14,671 nucleotides of DNA from positions 1 to 14,671 of the forward strand of contig JAEWFX010000005.1 of the NCBI GenBank assembly GCA_023388605.1, read 5' to 3'. Both the position numbers and the translations under genes were made by a program. Each line of letters begins with the position of its first letter. The first letter of the stretch is position 1. The stretch is from Bacillota bacterium. Its GTDB lineage: Bacteria > Bacillota > Clostridia > Saccharofermentanales > DTU023. The notes under the pieces were generated by a model. That model did not search any database. It worked only from the letters and a program-made list of their open reading frames with translations, and was not told where the DNA came from. Of the stretch, positions 8,081 through 14,235 are shown in pieces.

Positions 8081-8156
8081 ACACCATTAGCTCAGTTGGT
8101 AGAGCAACTGACTCTTAATCAGTGGGTCCAGGGTTCGAGTCCCTGATGGTGTACCA
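8081..8156 (+). tRNA. tRNA-Lys (anticodon CTT)
   Basis: A complete 76-base cloverleaf is visible. The acceptor stem ACACCAT (8081-8087) pairs fully with ATGGTGT (8146-8152). The D arm is GCTC/GAGC (8090-8093, 8102-8105). The anticodon stem ACTGA/TCAGT (8107-8111, 8119-8123) encloses loop CTCTTAA, placing anticodon CTT at 8114-8116, which reads AAG (Lys). The T arm CAGGG-TTCGAGT-CCCTG is at 8129-8145. The discriminator is A8153 and CCA (8154-8156) is encoded. Position 1 is A pairing with U72, an ordinary Watson-Crick closing pair. Confidence 0.97.
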
Positions 8157-8183
8157 GCCGCAACTATGCGGCTTTTTATTTTT
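8156..8183 (+). terminator. Intrinsic terminator abutting the tRNA 3' end
   Basis: A seven-pair stem AGCCGCA (8156-8162) / TGCGGCT (8167-8173) with a four-base loop is followed by a T-rich run interrupted once (8173-8183). The first stem base is the A of the tRNA CCA end, so there is no spacer between the mature tRNA and the terminator. An in-frame ATG at 8166 upstream of the flavoprotein lies inside this hairpin, which argues against that start. Confidence 0.88.
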
Positions 8184-8195
8184 GAAAGGTATTGT

Positions 8196-9467
8196 ATGGC
8201 GGAGAACTACGACGTAGCTATTATCGGTGCAGGACCAGCAGGAATGTTCGCTGCCGCTACCATCAAGCGGTTTTATCCTCACCTAAGCGTAGTTGTTTTA
8301 GAACGGCTCGAACGTGCCGGAGGGAAACTGCCTGTAACTGGTGGTGGTCGCTGCAATATCACTCGCGATGGTGATCCGCAGGAATTGATCACACATTATG
8401 GATGTGATCAGAGTCAACATTCAGCCAAGAGCGGTAGTTTCTTGCTCACAGCCTTGTATCATTGTGGACATAGTGGTGTAGCAGAGTTTTTCGCCGAGCA
8501 AGGATTGACTTTAGAGGAAGAAGGTAGCGACCGATTTTATCCGCAAACACGTCGTTCACAAGATGTGATTGATATCCTCGTCCAGTACCTGGAGTCTCAA
8601 CAGGTTGACATACTGTTAAATACCGAGATCACCGCCCTGCGTGAAACGTCTGATGCTTTTCAAATCATCAGTATAGATGGGCGTACTATCAACGCCCAAA
8701 AGGTGATAATTGCAACTGGTAATCCTAGTTTTAAAAGTGTCAAGAGCAATCAAGATGCTTTTAAATTAGCACGTGAATCTGGTCTGAAGATCTCTGAATT
8801 AAGTTCTGCTCTATGTTCTGTCGATGGCTTTTTCCTCAGCAGTAATCTGCACAAAAAAATGGCTGGTATCACCATGGAAGCGGTAATTAAACTCTGGCAT
8901 GATGATAGTCTGATCACTGAGCTAAAATCAGATATTTTATATACTCATCGCGGTTTTTCTGGACCAGGAATTCTAGATCTCTCACGTCGAATACGCCCGC
9001 GTGATGGCAGACATAGTTTGAGTATTGATTTTTGCATAGCGAATGATGTTGATACTTTTTATCGACAATTAAAAGATAATCAGCTAACAAATAAGAAGTT
9101 GATCAATGCCCTGAAAAATCATTACTATACCGTACCACGACAATTGTGGGAGAGTATCTGTGAATATCTCGATTTAGGTTCTGTCACTGTTGCTGATTTC
9201 AGCCGCAAACAAGCTCAGGAAATATATAAAATTGTCAGTGGAGAATATCGGTGCAAGGTCAATACAGTTCCGTTAAAATTAGCGATGCAGGCTTGTGGTG
9301 GAGTAGAGATCAAACAATTGGATCCACAGACGATGTCCTGCCTTAAAAAGCCTAATCTCTACATTGTCGGCGATCAATTAGAATTAGCTGGCGATTGTGG
9401 TGGTTATAATCTGACCATGGCTTGGAGTACAGCTTATTTAGCTGGAAAAGCTGTGGGAAAATCTTAA
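8196..9467 (+). CDS. HI0933/YhiN-type FAD-dependent oxidoreductase (BaiN/RdsA-like)
   Basis: This 423-residue soluble flavoprotein has an N-terminal FAD-binding Rossmann motif GAGPAG (11-16), the family hallmark GGGRCNIT (49-56), a middle LYTHRGFSGPGIL-type segment, and a C-terminal second FAD segment with GDCGGYNLTMAWS. This is the layout of the HI0933/YhiN family, which includes the bile-acid-related BaiN of Clostridium; the substrate here cannot be predicted. I chose ATG at 8196, which has a GAAAGG ribosome site at 8184-8189 and begins MAENYDVAIIGAG. The upstream ATG at 8166 lies within the tRNA terminator. The segment usually reading TGG after the NAD/FAD strand is TGN here (ATGNPSF). mscL follows 16 bases later, so the two are probably cotranscribed. 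No promoter fits between the terminator and the start. Confidence 0.9.
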   Translation: MAENYDVAIIGAGPAGMFAAATIKRFYPHLSVVVLERLERAGGKLPVTGGGRCNITRDGDPQELITHYGCDQSQHSAKSGSFLLTALYHCGHSGVAEFFAEQGLTLEEEGSDRFYPQTRRSQDVIDILVQYLESQQVDILLNTEITALRETSDAFQIISIDGRTINAQKVIIATGNPSFKSVKSNQDAFKLARESGLKISELSSALCSVDGFFLSSNLHKKMAGITMEAVIKLWHDDSLITELKSDILYTHRGFSGPGILDLSRRIRPRDGRHSLSIDFCIANDVDTFYRQLKDNQLTNKKLINALKNHYYTVPRQLWESICEYLDLGSVTVADFSRKQAQEIYKIVSGEYRCKVNTVPLKLAMQACGGVEIKQLDPQTMSCLKKPNLYIVGDQLELAGDCGGYNLTMAWSTAYLAGKAVGKS

Positions 9468-9483
9468 ATAATTGAGAGGTATT

Positions 9484-9927
9484 ATGTTCAAAGAATTCAA
9501 AGAGTTCATCTCACGTGGCAGCGCTCTAGATCTCGCCATAGGTGTTGTCATCGGTGGCGCCTTCAAGGCTATTGTCGATAGCTTGGTAGCAGATATCATT
9601 ATGCCCATCGTAGGTTTTGTATCCGCTGGTGTTGATTTTTCCAGCATCGCTTATGTGTTAAAACCCGCAGTGATGGAAAATGGAGAAGTAGTAAGCGAAG
9701 CCATTACCTTGAATTTTGGCAATCTGATCGAAACCATCGTCAAGTTCTTCATCATCGCTTTTGTTCTGTTCTTGATCGTCAAGGGTATAAATCGTGTACG
9801 TCGTATGACTGAGAAGAAAGAAGTTGTTGAAGAAGTTGAAGCAATAAAACTGAGTGAAGAAGTTATGGTCTTACAAGAGATCAGAGATCTTTTGAAAGCG
9901 AAAGACATTGAAGTGTCGCAGAAATAA
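9484..9927 (+). CDS. mscL: Large-conductance mechanosensitive channel MscL
   Basis: MscL is a homopentameric inner-membrane channel that opens under membrane tension to release solutes during hypo-osmotic shock. The 147-residue product begins with the conserved amphipathic N-helix MFKEFKEFISRG, then TM1 with LAIGVVIGGAFKAIVDSLV (about 17-41), an extracellular loop (about 45-78), TM2 from NFGNLI through the KFFIIAFVLFLIVK segment (78-100), and a charged C-terminal helix ending in the coiled bundle (LQEIRDLL, 130-137). Start ATG 9484 has GAGAGG at 9474-9479; the TTG at 9472 would place the ribosome site inside the gene and is rejected. The protein is slightly longer than the usual 120-140 residues, mainly through the loop and C-terminus. 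A strong hairpin terminator follows. Confidence 0.96.
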   Translation: MFKEFKEFISRGSALDLAIGVVIGGAFKAIVDSLVADIIMPIVGFVSAGVDFSSIAYVLKPAVMENGEVVSEAITLNFGNLIETIVKFFIIAFVLFLIVKGINRVRRMTEKKEVVEEVEAIKLSEEVMVLQEIRDLLKAKDIEVSQK

Positions 9928-9955
9928 TAAATAAGGTTCTCAACTCAAAATGAAA

Positions 9956-9986
9956 AAAACGCCATATCTCAGAGATATGGCGTTTT
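9956..9986. terminator. Bidirectional intrinsic terminator between mscL and the convergent P-loop gene
   Basis: A 14-pair perfect inverted repeat runs from AAAACGCCATATCT (9956-9969) to AGATATGGCGTTTT (9973-9986) around a three-base loop. Flanking A-runs on the left and T-runs on the right provide a U-tract for transcripts from either direction. It lies 28 bases after the mscL stop and 33 bases beyond the stop of the opposing gene, so it should end both. Confidence 0.92.
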
Positions 9987-10019
9987 AAAATCCATGTTGT
10001 TGTAACTGTGGATCTTATT

Positions 10020-10439
10020 CTAATCTTTACGTACTACCTGTTGAACGTTCTCAGGTAAATTTTCGACGGCGTCACTGATAGTGATAGTGAAGTTTATAGA
10101 AGATTTTTCTGAAAAACTGCTGAGGTCAGAGAAGAATTTACTCAGACAGTCTTTGCAGTCGTCATTAGCTACTTTATAGATACTATCGATGTAGAAGTGA
10201 GAAATATCATAATCTTTAGCACTGATACCGGCGATAAAAGACAACAGTTCAGCATAGCTATTTACGGGATATTCGGTGACATCGATCAAGCGTACTTGAT
10301 AAGGAATTTGTCGATCAAATCTTTTGCCATATTCTAGGCAGACGATGTTTACATCATTATTTTGTGCTTTAACATTTATTTCATCAACTAATTTAGAGGT
10401 TTTACCAGAACCTTTTTGACCTACAATTGCATCGATCAT
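10020..10439 (-). CDS. Small P-loop ATP-binding protein of unknown function
   Basis: This is a 139-residue protein I cannot assign a function. It opens with a Walker A loop, GQKGSGKT at residues 7-14, directly after the first beta strand, and has a Walker-B-like hydrophobic strand ending in Asp (HFYID, 81-85). A CxxC pair sits at 95-98. There is no membrane segment. Similar short P-loop proteins beginning with a G-x-x-G-S/T-GKT motif occur in Firmicutes as conserved hypotheticals, sometimes loosely labelled PilT-like; I recognise the pattern from memory only. ATG 10439 follows a very strong ribosome site (GAAAGGAAGG on the minus strand, 10447-10456), so a frame extending to 10505, which would run across the promoter, is rejected. 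It is divergent from ylxM-ffh and has its own good promoter. Confidence 0.82.
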   Translation of the reverse strand: MIDAIVGQKGSGKTSKLVDEINVKAQNNDVNIVCLEYGKRFDRQIPYQVRLIDVTEYPVNSYAELLSFIAGISAKDYDISHFYIDSIYKVANDDCKDCLSKFFSDLSSFSEKSSINFTITISDAVENLPENVQQVVRKD

Positions 10440-10476
10440 CAAGATACCTTCCTTTCTCGCCAGAGGCTTTTTACTT

Positions 10477-10505
10477 ATTATAACTTTTTGCGGCACTTGT
10501 GCCAA
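10477..10505 (-). promoter_or_regulatory. Promoter for the P-loop gene
   Basis: On the minus strand, -35 TTGGCA (10505-10500) and a perfect -10 TATAAT (10482-10477) are separated by 17 bases. The expected start site near 10470 leaves a leader of about 30 bases containing the strong ribosome site of the P-loop gene. Confidence 0.82.
10492..10503. repeat. Short inverted repeat overlapping the P-loop promoter (possible operator)
   Basis: GGCAC-TT-GTGCC is a five-base-arm palindrome. It overlaps four bases of the minus-strand -35 element and the adjacent spacer, a position where a bound repressor would block RNA polymerase. The arms are short, so chance is a real alternative. Confidence 0.35.
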
Positions 10506-10522
10506 AGAATATTTACTCTATC

Positions 10523-10544
10523 TGTCAAGTGAAATTCCTTGACA
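10523..10544. repeat. Inverted repeat containing the ylxM -35 element (possible operator)
   Basis: TGTCAAG (10523-10529) and its exact complement CTTGACA (10538-10544) are separated by eight bases, giving a 22-base dyad. The right arm contains the -35 TTGACA of the ylxM-ffh promoter; the left arm presents TTGACA on the other strand. It may be an operator or a duplicated, divergent -35 element. The left hexamer has no good -10 at 17 bases on the minus strand. Confidence 0.45.
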
Positions 10545-10569
10545 TCTATTTCAGATCAGCTATTATACT
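10539..10569 (+). promoter_or_regulatory. Promoter for the ylxM-ffh-rpsP-khpA-rimM-trmD operon
   Basis: A perfect -35 TTGACA (10539-10544) is followed by an AT-rich -10 region. TATTAT at 10561-10566 (16-base spacer) is the best-spaced choice; TATACT at 10564-10569 has a better sequence but a 19-base spacer. The start site would be about 10573-10577, almost on top of the first usable ATG of ylxM at 10574. Confidence 0.78.
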
Positions 10570-10573
10570 ATCT

Positions 10574-10933
10574 ATGGTCAAGTTTCAGAAGCTCGACATT
10601 GTTGAAGATCATTTTATGATTTGCCGTTTGCTAGCGGCTTATGGAGAATTGTTGACCGAGCGCAGTCGAGAGTTGGCCAAGCTCTATTTTGTTGAAGACT
10701 TGAGTATTACTGAGATCGCTGAGTACCTACAGATTTCTCGGCAAGCTGTGCATTATAATCTCAAGCGTACCGTCGAACAATTAACAAAATATGAGCGGAA
10801 ATTAGATATCATCTCACGTAGCGACAAAGTCAGTGAGATGATCGATGAATTACGTGATCTATTATTGAAAGATGAAAGCTCAGAAGCTGCAAAGAAACTT
10901 GCAGATATAGAGGCGGAATACAAGGTACTGTAA
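10574..10933 (+). CDS. ylxM: YlxM-family HTH protein (SRP-associated, putative regulator)
   Basis: YlxM is a small helix-turn-helix protein nearly always encoded just before ffh in Firmicutes; it is thought to modulate the signal recognition particle pathway. Using ATG 10574 the product has 119 residues. The sigma-70 region-4-like HTH covers about 42-68 (LSITEIAEYLQISRQAVHYN, then LKRT), preceded by the family segment AAYGELLTERSRELAKLY. A charged helical tail follows. The start is uncertain. A frame extending to 10499 runs back through the promoter and is rejected. ATG 10574 sits at the predicted transcription start and lacks a ribosome site, so it would need leaderless translation. ATG 10616 has only a weak GAAG upstream and shortens the usual N-terminus. 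The stop overlaps the ffh start by one base (TAATG). Confidence 0.85.
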   Translation: MVKFQKLDIVEDHFMICRLLAAYGELLTERSRELAKLYFVEDLSITEIAEYLQISRQAVHYNLKRTVEQLTKYERKLDIISRSDKVSEMIDELRDLLLKDESSEAAKKLADIEAEYKVL

Positions 10934-12285
10934 TGGCAATTTTTGAAAGCTTAAGCAGCAAGTTGACGGCGATTGCTGAAAAGATGAAGGGCAAGAGCCG
11001 TGTCACCGAAAAAGATATTAAGGACATGATGCGCGAGATCAAGCTCGCCTTGCTTGAAGCTGATGTAAATTTCACAGTAGTCAAAAAGCTAGTAGATGAG
11101 ATCTCTGCTAAGTGTCAGAATATCGAAATTCACAAATCACTGACACCCGGTCAACAGATTGTCAAAGTAGTACATCAATCCTTGATAGATTTACTGGGTG
11201 AAGATAATCAGAAACTGACTATTTCACCCGACAACTTCACTGTTATCATGCTCTATGGTTTACAGGGTTCTGGTAAGACCACCACTGCAGCCAAGCTAGC
11301 ACGCATGCTGAAGAAGGATGGTAAGAAGCCTTTTCTGATATCAGTAGACGTTCATCGTCCTGCTGCCCAGGAGCAGTTGAGAGTATTAGCTGAGCAGATC
11401 GACGTACCCTGCTATATTGAGCCGCAAAACCCTTCAGCTGTCGACATTGCGAGCAAAGGCGTGGAGAGGGCAAAATACTTGCTCTGTGATACTGTCTTCG
11501 TCGATACAGCTGGACGTATGACTGTCGATGATGATCTGATGAGTGAATTAGAAGCTATCAATCAGACAGTCACTCCTACAGAAAAATTGTTAGTGGTCGA
11601 TGCCATGATCGGTCAAGAGGCAGTTAATATCGCCGATGAGTTCAATCGACGCATTGGTATTGATGGAATCATCATGACAAAATTAGATGGTGATGCCAGA
11701 GGTGGTGCGGCACTCTCCATGAGAGAGATAACAGGCAAGCCGATCAAGTTTGCTGCTACCGGTGAGAAGTTAGAGGCTATCGAGCCCTTCCATCCTGAAC
11801 GCATGGCTTCGCGTATTCTGGGTATGGGAGATATCTTAACCCTGATCGAGAAAGCTGAAGCGGGCTTTGATGCCGAGAATGCAACAGCAACACTAGAGCG
11901 TCTGCAGAGAAATCAATTTACTCTAGATGATATGCTTCAACAATTGCAACAAGTCAAAAAACTTGGACCCCTACAAGATATTCTCGCCATGTTGCCTCTG
12001 GGCGGCAAAAAGATCGATACTTCACAAGTAGACGATAAGCAGATGACGAGGATCGAAGCCATCATCTTGTCGATGACCAAAGCAGAACGCAATGATCCGA
12101 AAATTCTCAATGCCTCGCGCCGTAAGCGTATTGCTCTAGGTTCAGGCACACAAGTCTCAGACGTCAATCGCTTGATCAAACAATACGAACAGATGCGTCA
12201 GATGATGCGTCAGTTTAATCGTATGGGCAGAGGTAAGCAGAGACGTCTTTTACAACAGTTAGGTAATGGTCAATTACCATTTTAA
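10933..12285 (+). CDS. ffh: Signal recognition particle GTPase Ffh (SRP54)
   Basis: Ffh binds signal sequences of nascent membrane and secreted proteins together with SRP RNA, and delivers ribosomes to the receptor FtsY at the membrane. The 450-residue protein has the full layout: N domain (1-~95) with ALLEADVN, G domain with G1 GLQGSGKTT (109-117), the insertion-box neighbourhood DVHRPAA (139-145), G3 DTAGR (191-195), G4 TKLDG (249-253), then the linker with ATGEKLEAIEPFHP, and a methionine-rich M domain (~300-450) containing the SRP RNA-binding helix-turn-helix near SRRKRIALGSGTQVSDVNRL. It starts within the ylxM stop, with AAGG (10922-10925) as ribosome site. No gene for SRP RNA or FtsY is seen in this window. 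Confidence 0.98.
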   Translation: MAIFESLSSKLTAIAEKMKGKSRVTEKDIKDMMREIKLALLEADVNFTVVKKLVDEISAKCQNIEIHKSLTPGQQIVKVVHQSLIDLLGEDNQKLTISPDNFTVIMLYGLQGSGKTTTAAKLARMLKKDGKKPFLISVDVHRPAAQEQLRVLAEQIDVPCYIEPQNPSAVDIASKGVERAKYLLCDTVFVDTAGRMTVDDDLMSELEAINQTVTPTEKLLVVDAMIGQEAVNIADEFNRRIGIDGIIMTKLDGDARGGAALSMREITGKPIKFAATGEKLEAIEPFHPERMASRILGMGDILTLIEKAEAGFDAENATATLERLQRNQFTLDDMLQQLQQVKKLGPLQDILAMLPLGGKKIDTSQVDDKQMTRIEAIILSMTKAERNDPKILNASRRKRIALGSGTQVSDVNRLIKQYEQMRQMMRQFNRMGRGKQRRLLQQLGNGQLPF

Positions 12286-12289
12286 ATAA

Positions 12290-12304
12290 TAACCATAGTG
12301 GTTA
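12290..12304 (+). other. Small hairpin in the ffh-rpsP intergenic gap
   Basis: TAACCA / TGGTTA form a six-pair stem with a three-base loop in the 38-base gap between ffh and rpsP. No T-run follows directly, so it is not a convincing terminator. It could be an mRNA processing or stability element, or chance. Confidence 0.3.
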
Positions 12305-12323
12305 ATAAATATTTGGAGGAAAT

Positions 12324-12674
12324 ATGGCAGTAAAAATCAGATTAAAAAGAGTTGGTGCTAAGAAAAACCCTCACTACCGTGTAGTTGTAGCTGATGCTCG
12401 TTCACCACGTGATGGTCGTTTTATCGAAGAAATCGGATCATACAATCCTCAGACTCAACCTTCCACTGTCAAGATCAAGATGGACCGTGCTGAGTACTGG
12501 TTGAGCCAAGGCGCACAGCCTACTGAGACAGTTCGTTCTTTGCTCAAAAAATCTGGTCAAACAGGCACAACAGCTAAAGTGGAGACCAAAGTAGAAGAAG
12601 CTAAGGTCGAAGAAGTAGTAGAGACTGAAGTTGTAGAAGAAAAAACTGAATCAGTTGAGGAGACTAACGCATAA
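12324..12674 (+). CDS. rpsP: Small ribosomal subunit protein bS16, with acidic C-terminal tail
   Basis: bS16 is an assembly protein of the 30S subunit. Residues 1-79 are the canonical domain: MAVKIRLKRVGAKKNPHYRV start, ADARSPRDGRFIEEIGSYNP (23-42) and GAQPTETVRSLLKKSG (63-78). Family members usually end near here (about 80-95 residues). This one continues to 116 with a low-complexity Val/Glu tail: residues 86-113 hold 12 Glu, 8 Val and only 3 Lys. A strong GGAGGAAAT ribosome site precedes the ATG. The stop overlaps the khpA start by one base. Confidence 0.97.
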   Translation: MAVKIRLKRVGAKKNPHYRVVVADARSPRDGRFIEEIGSYNPQTQPSTVKIKMDRAEYWLSQGAQPTETVRSLLKKSGQTGTTAKVETKVEEAKVEEVVETEVVEEKTESVEETNA

Positions 12675-12904
12675 TGCTCGAACTACTGCGTGTACTAGTA
12701 GAAATACTAGTAGAGAACAAAGAAGCAATCCAATTGCGCGAATATGAACAGGATGACAGCACAGTATTAGAAGTACGTGTGGCTCCTGAAGATATGGGTC
12801 GTGTAATCGGACGTGGCGGTAAGAGAGCACAGGCCATCAGAACAATTATGAAGGCACGTGGCAAACAAGAAAATCGCCGCGTAATTGTCGATATAGTCGA
12901 ATAG
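12674..12904 (+). CDS. khpA: RNA-binding protein KhpA (single KH domain, YlqC family)
   Basis: This 76-residue protein is a single KH domain with the nucleic-acid-binding GxxG loop GRGG (46-49) in GRVIGRGGKRAQAIRTI. In Gram-positive bacteria KhpA partners with KhpB (Jag/EloR) to bind RNAs and influences cell division and elongation. It is typical in length and sits in the usual slot between rpsP and rimM. The ATG overlaps the rpsP stop (TAATG), with GAGGAG (12657-12662) as ribosome site, so translation is probably coupled to S16. The KhpB partner is not in this window. Confidence 0.95.
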   Translation: MLELLRVLVEILVENKEAIQLREYEQDDSTVLEVRVAPEDMGRVIGRGGKRAQAIRTIMKARGKQENRRVIVDIVE

Positions 12905-12916
12905 GAGAGGATCATA

Positions 12917-13459
12917 GTGTCATCAAACAATTCACAAGACTATTTAGTGATAGGCAGAATTACCAAGGCACATGGTCTTGATGGCACTGTGAGTGTCTTC
13001 CCTTTGACAGATGATCCGAAGCGTTTTAAGCAGTTAAAACGTTGTTTTTTGCTCGACAGCAAGTTTAGCAATCAGGAATTGAAGGTGGTTCGCACCTCAG
13101 TATCGGGTACTAGAGTATTGATCAGACTGGACGAATGTCGTGATCGCGATGCTGCTGAAGCTCTGCGTGATCAACACATCTATGTGCCGCGTGAAGATGC
13201 CATAGATCTTCCTGAAGATAGTTGGTTCATCTGTGATTTAGTCGATTGTTCTGTACAAGACAGCGATCTCGGTCATATAGGTAAAGTAGTTGATGTCTTG
13301 ACTAACGGGCCGCAATCTACTTTAGTTATCAGACAGAGTGGTACAAAAGACTTATTGTTGCCTCTGCGCAAAGAGTTTGTACCGGTGGTGAATGTCAAAG
13401 AGAAATTGATTGGGTGTAATTTGCCTGCAGGTTTGTACGAGATCTATCGCGACAAATAA
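12917..13459 (+). CDS. rimM: Ribosome maturation factor RimM
   Basis: RimM helps mature the 30S head by binding ribosomal protein S19 and the 16S 3' domain. The 180-residue protein has the N-terminal RimM domain opening VIGRITKAHGLDGTVSVFPL (11-30), followed by TDDPKRF, and a C-terminal PRC barrel (~102-178) with SWFICDLVDCSV, GKVVDVLTNGPQ, LLLPLRKEFVP and the closing PAGLYEI. Start is GTG 12917 with AGGAGAGG (12903-12910), which fits the family N-terminus. The usual Gly-Glu of HGLxGEV is Gly-Thr here. It ends one base before trmD, the standard order. Confidence 0.95.
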   Translation: MSSNNSQDYLVIGRITKAHGLDGTVSVFPLTDDPKRFKQLKRCFLLDSKFSNQELKVVRTSVSGTRVLIRLDECRDRDAAEALRDQHIYVPREDAIDLPEDSWFICDLVDCSVQDSDLGHIGKVVDVLTNGPQSTLVIRQSGTKDLLLPLRKEFVPVVNVKEKLIGCNLPAGLYEIYRDK

Positions 13460-13460
13460 T

Positions 13461-14201
13461 ATGTTGAATTTTCATGTTATTACACTATTTCCAGATATCC
13501 TGGAAAATTGCTTTTATCAGAGTATTACTGGTAGGGCAAGCGAGAGGAAGTTGATTTCACTCAATTGTGTGCAATTACGTGATTACGCCATCAATGATTA
13601 TGGTTCTGTCGATGATACTCTTTATGGTGGTGGCAGGGGAATGCTGATCAGACCAGAGCCAGTGGCAGATGCTTTTAGTGCTCTTATCGATGGATGGAGT
13701 GAAGAGCGTATAGCTCAGGCAAAACGTCTGTATCTTTCACCCAAAGGTCAGACCTTCAATCAGTCGCGAGCAGCAAAATTAGCTAAATATCAAGATGTCA
13801 TCATGCTCTGTGGTCACTACGAAGGTGTAGATTATCGAGTCTTAGAGGCTCTGCAGTTCGAGGAGATCTCTATCGGTGACTTTATTTTGACTGGTGGTGA
13901 GATACCTGCTGCTCTGATCATCGATGCTGTAGCCAGGTTAGTGCCAGATGTATTACCTGATCAAGATGCATATACTGAGGAGAGTTTTCATCTAAATCTA
14001 TTAGAAGAAAAACAGTATACGCGCCCAGCACAATGGGGTGATTTATCAGTGCCCGATATTTTACAATCGGGGGATCAAGCAAAGATCAAAAATTTTCGCA
14101 GAGCTAGTCGCTTGACGGAGACGCTCACTAAGCGTCCAGAACTTTTAGCCCAAGCTGAATTGACAGCAGAAGATTTTTCTTTGTTATTGAACAACCTCTA
14201 G
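13461..14201 (+). CDS. trmD: tRNA (guanine37-N1)-methyltransferase TrmD, with atypical active-site residues
   Basis: TrmD transfers a methyl group from S-adenosylmethionine to N1 of G37 next to the anticodon of several tRNAs, preventing +1 frameshifting; it is normally essential and works as a dimer with a trefoil knot. The 246-residue product has the knot segments SPKGQ (93-97), CGHYEGVD (117-124) and SIGDFILTGGE (137-147), plus the C-terminal YTRPAQW region. ATG 13461 is one base after the rimM stop; a TTG at 13410 inside rimM is rejected because the family begins with a hydrophobic strand like MLNFHVITLFPD. Departures from family norms: Glu174 where E. coli Asp169 (general base, EDSF motif) is expected, Leu54 in place of the near-invariant Pro of DxPYGGG, VDYR in place of xDER, and VPDVLP in place of IPGVLG. 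The frame is intact, so it is probably functional. Confidence 0.94.
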   Translation: MLNFHVITLFPDILENCFYQSITGRASERKLISLNCVQLRDYAINDYGSVDDTLYGGGRGMLIRPEPVADAFSALIDGWSEERIAQAKRLYLSPKGQTFNQSRAAKLAKYQDVIMLCGHYEGVDYRVLEALQFEEISIGDFILTGGEIPAALIIDAVARLVPDVLPDQDAYTEESFHLNLLEEKQYTRPAQWGDLSVPDILQSGDQAKIKNFRRASRLTETLTKRPELLAQAELTAEDFSLLLNNL

Positions 14202-14202
14202 G

Positions 14203-14230
14203 TTGACAGTTAAGTTGATTCAGTGATAAC
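14203..14230 (+). promoter_or_regulatory. Promoter for rplS
   Basis: A perfect -35 TTGACA (14203-14208) starts two bases after the trmD stop. A -10-like GATAAC (14225-14230) follows after 16 bases. The predicted start site, about 14237, lies just before the L19 leader structure, so rplS can be expressed independently of the upstream operon. Confidence 0.75.
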
Positions 14231-14235
14231 ATCAA

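Noticed and set aside
8166..8195. Alternative ATG for the flavoprotein at 8166
   Set aside because: It lies in the loop/stem of the tRNA terminator, has no ribosome site, and adds residues not found in the family; ATG 8196 has GAAAGG at proper spacing.
10440..10505. N-terminal extension of the P-loop protein from 10505
   Set aside because: It would put the strong ribosome site and the TATAAT promoter inside the coding region; the Walker A strand begins right after the Met at 10439.
10499..10573. N-terminal extension of YlxM from 10499
   Set aside because: It would translate the promoter and the dyad repeat; the family N-terminus begins near 10574 or later.
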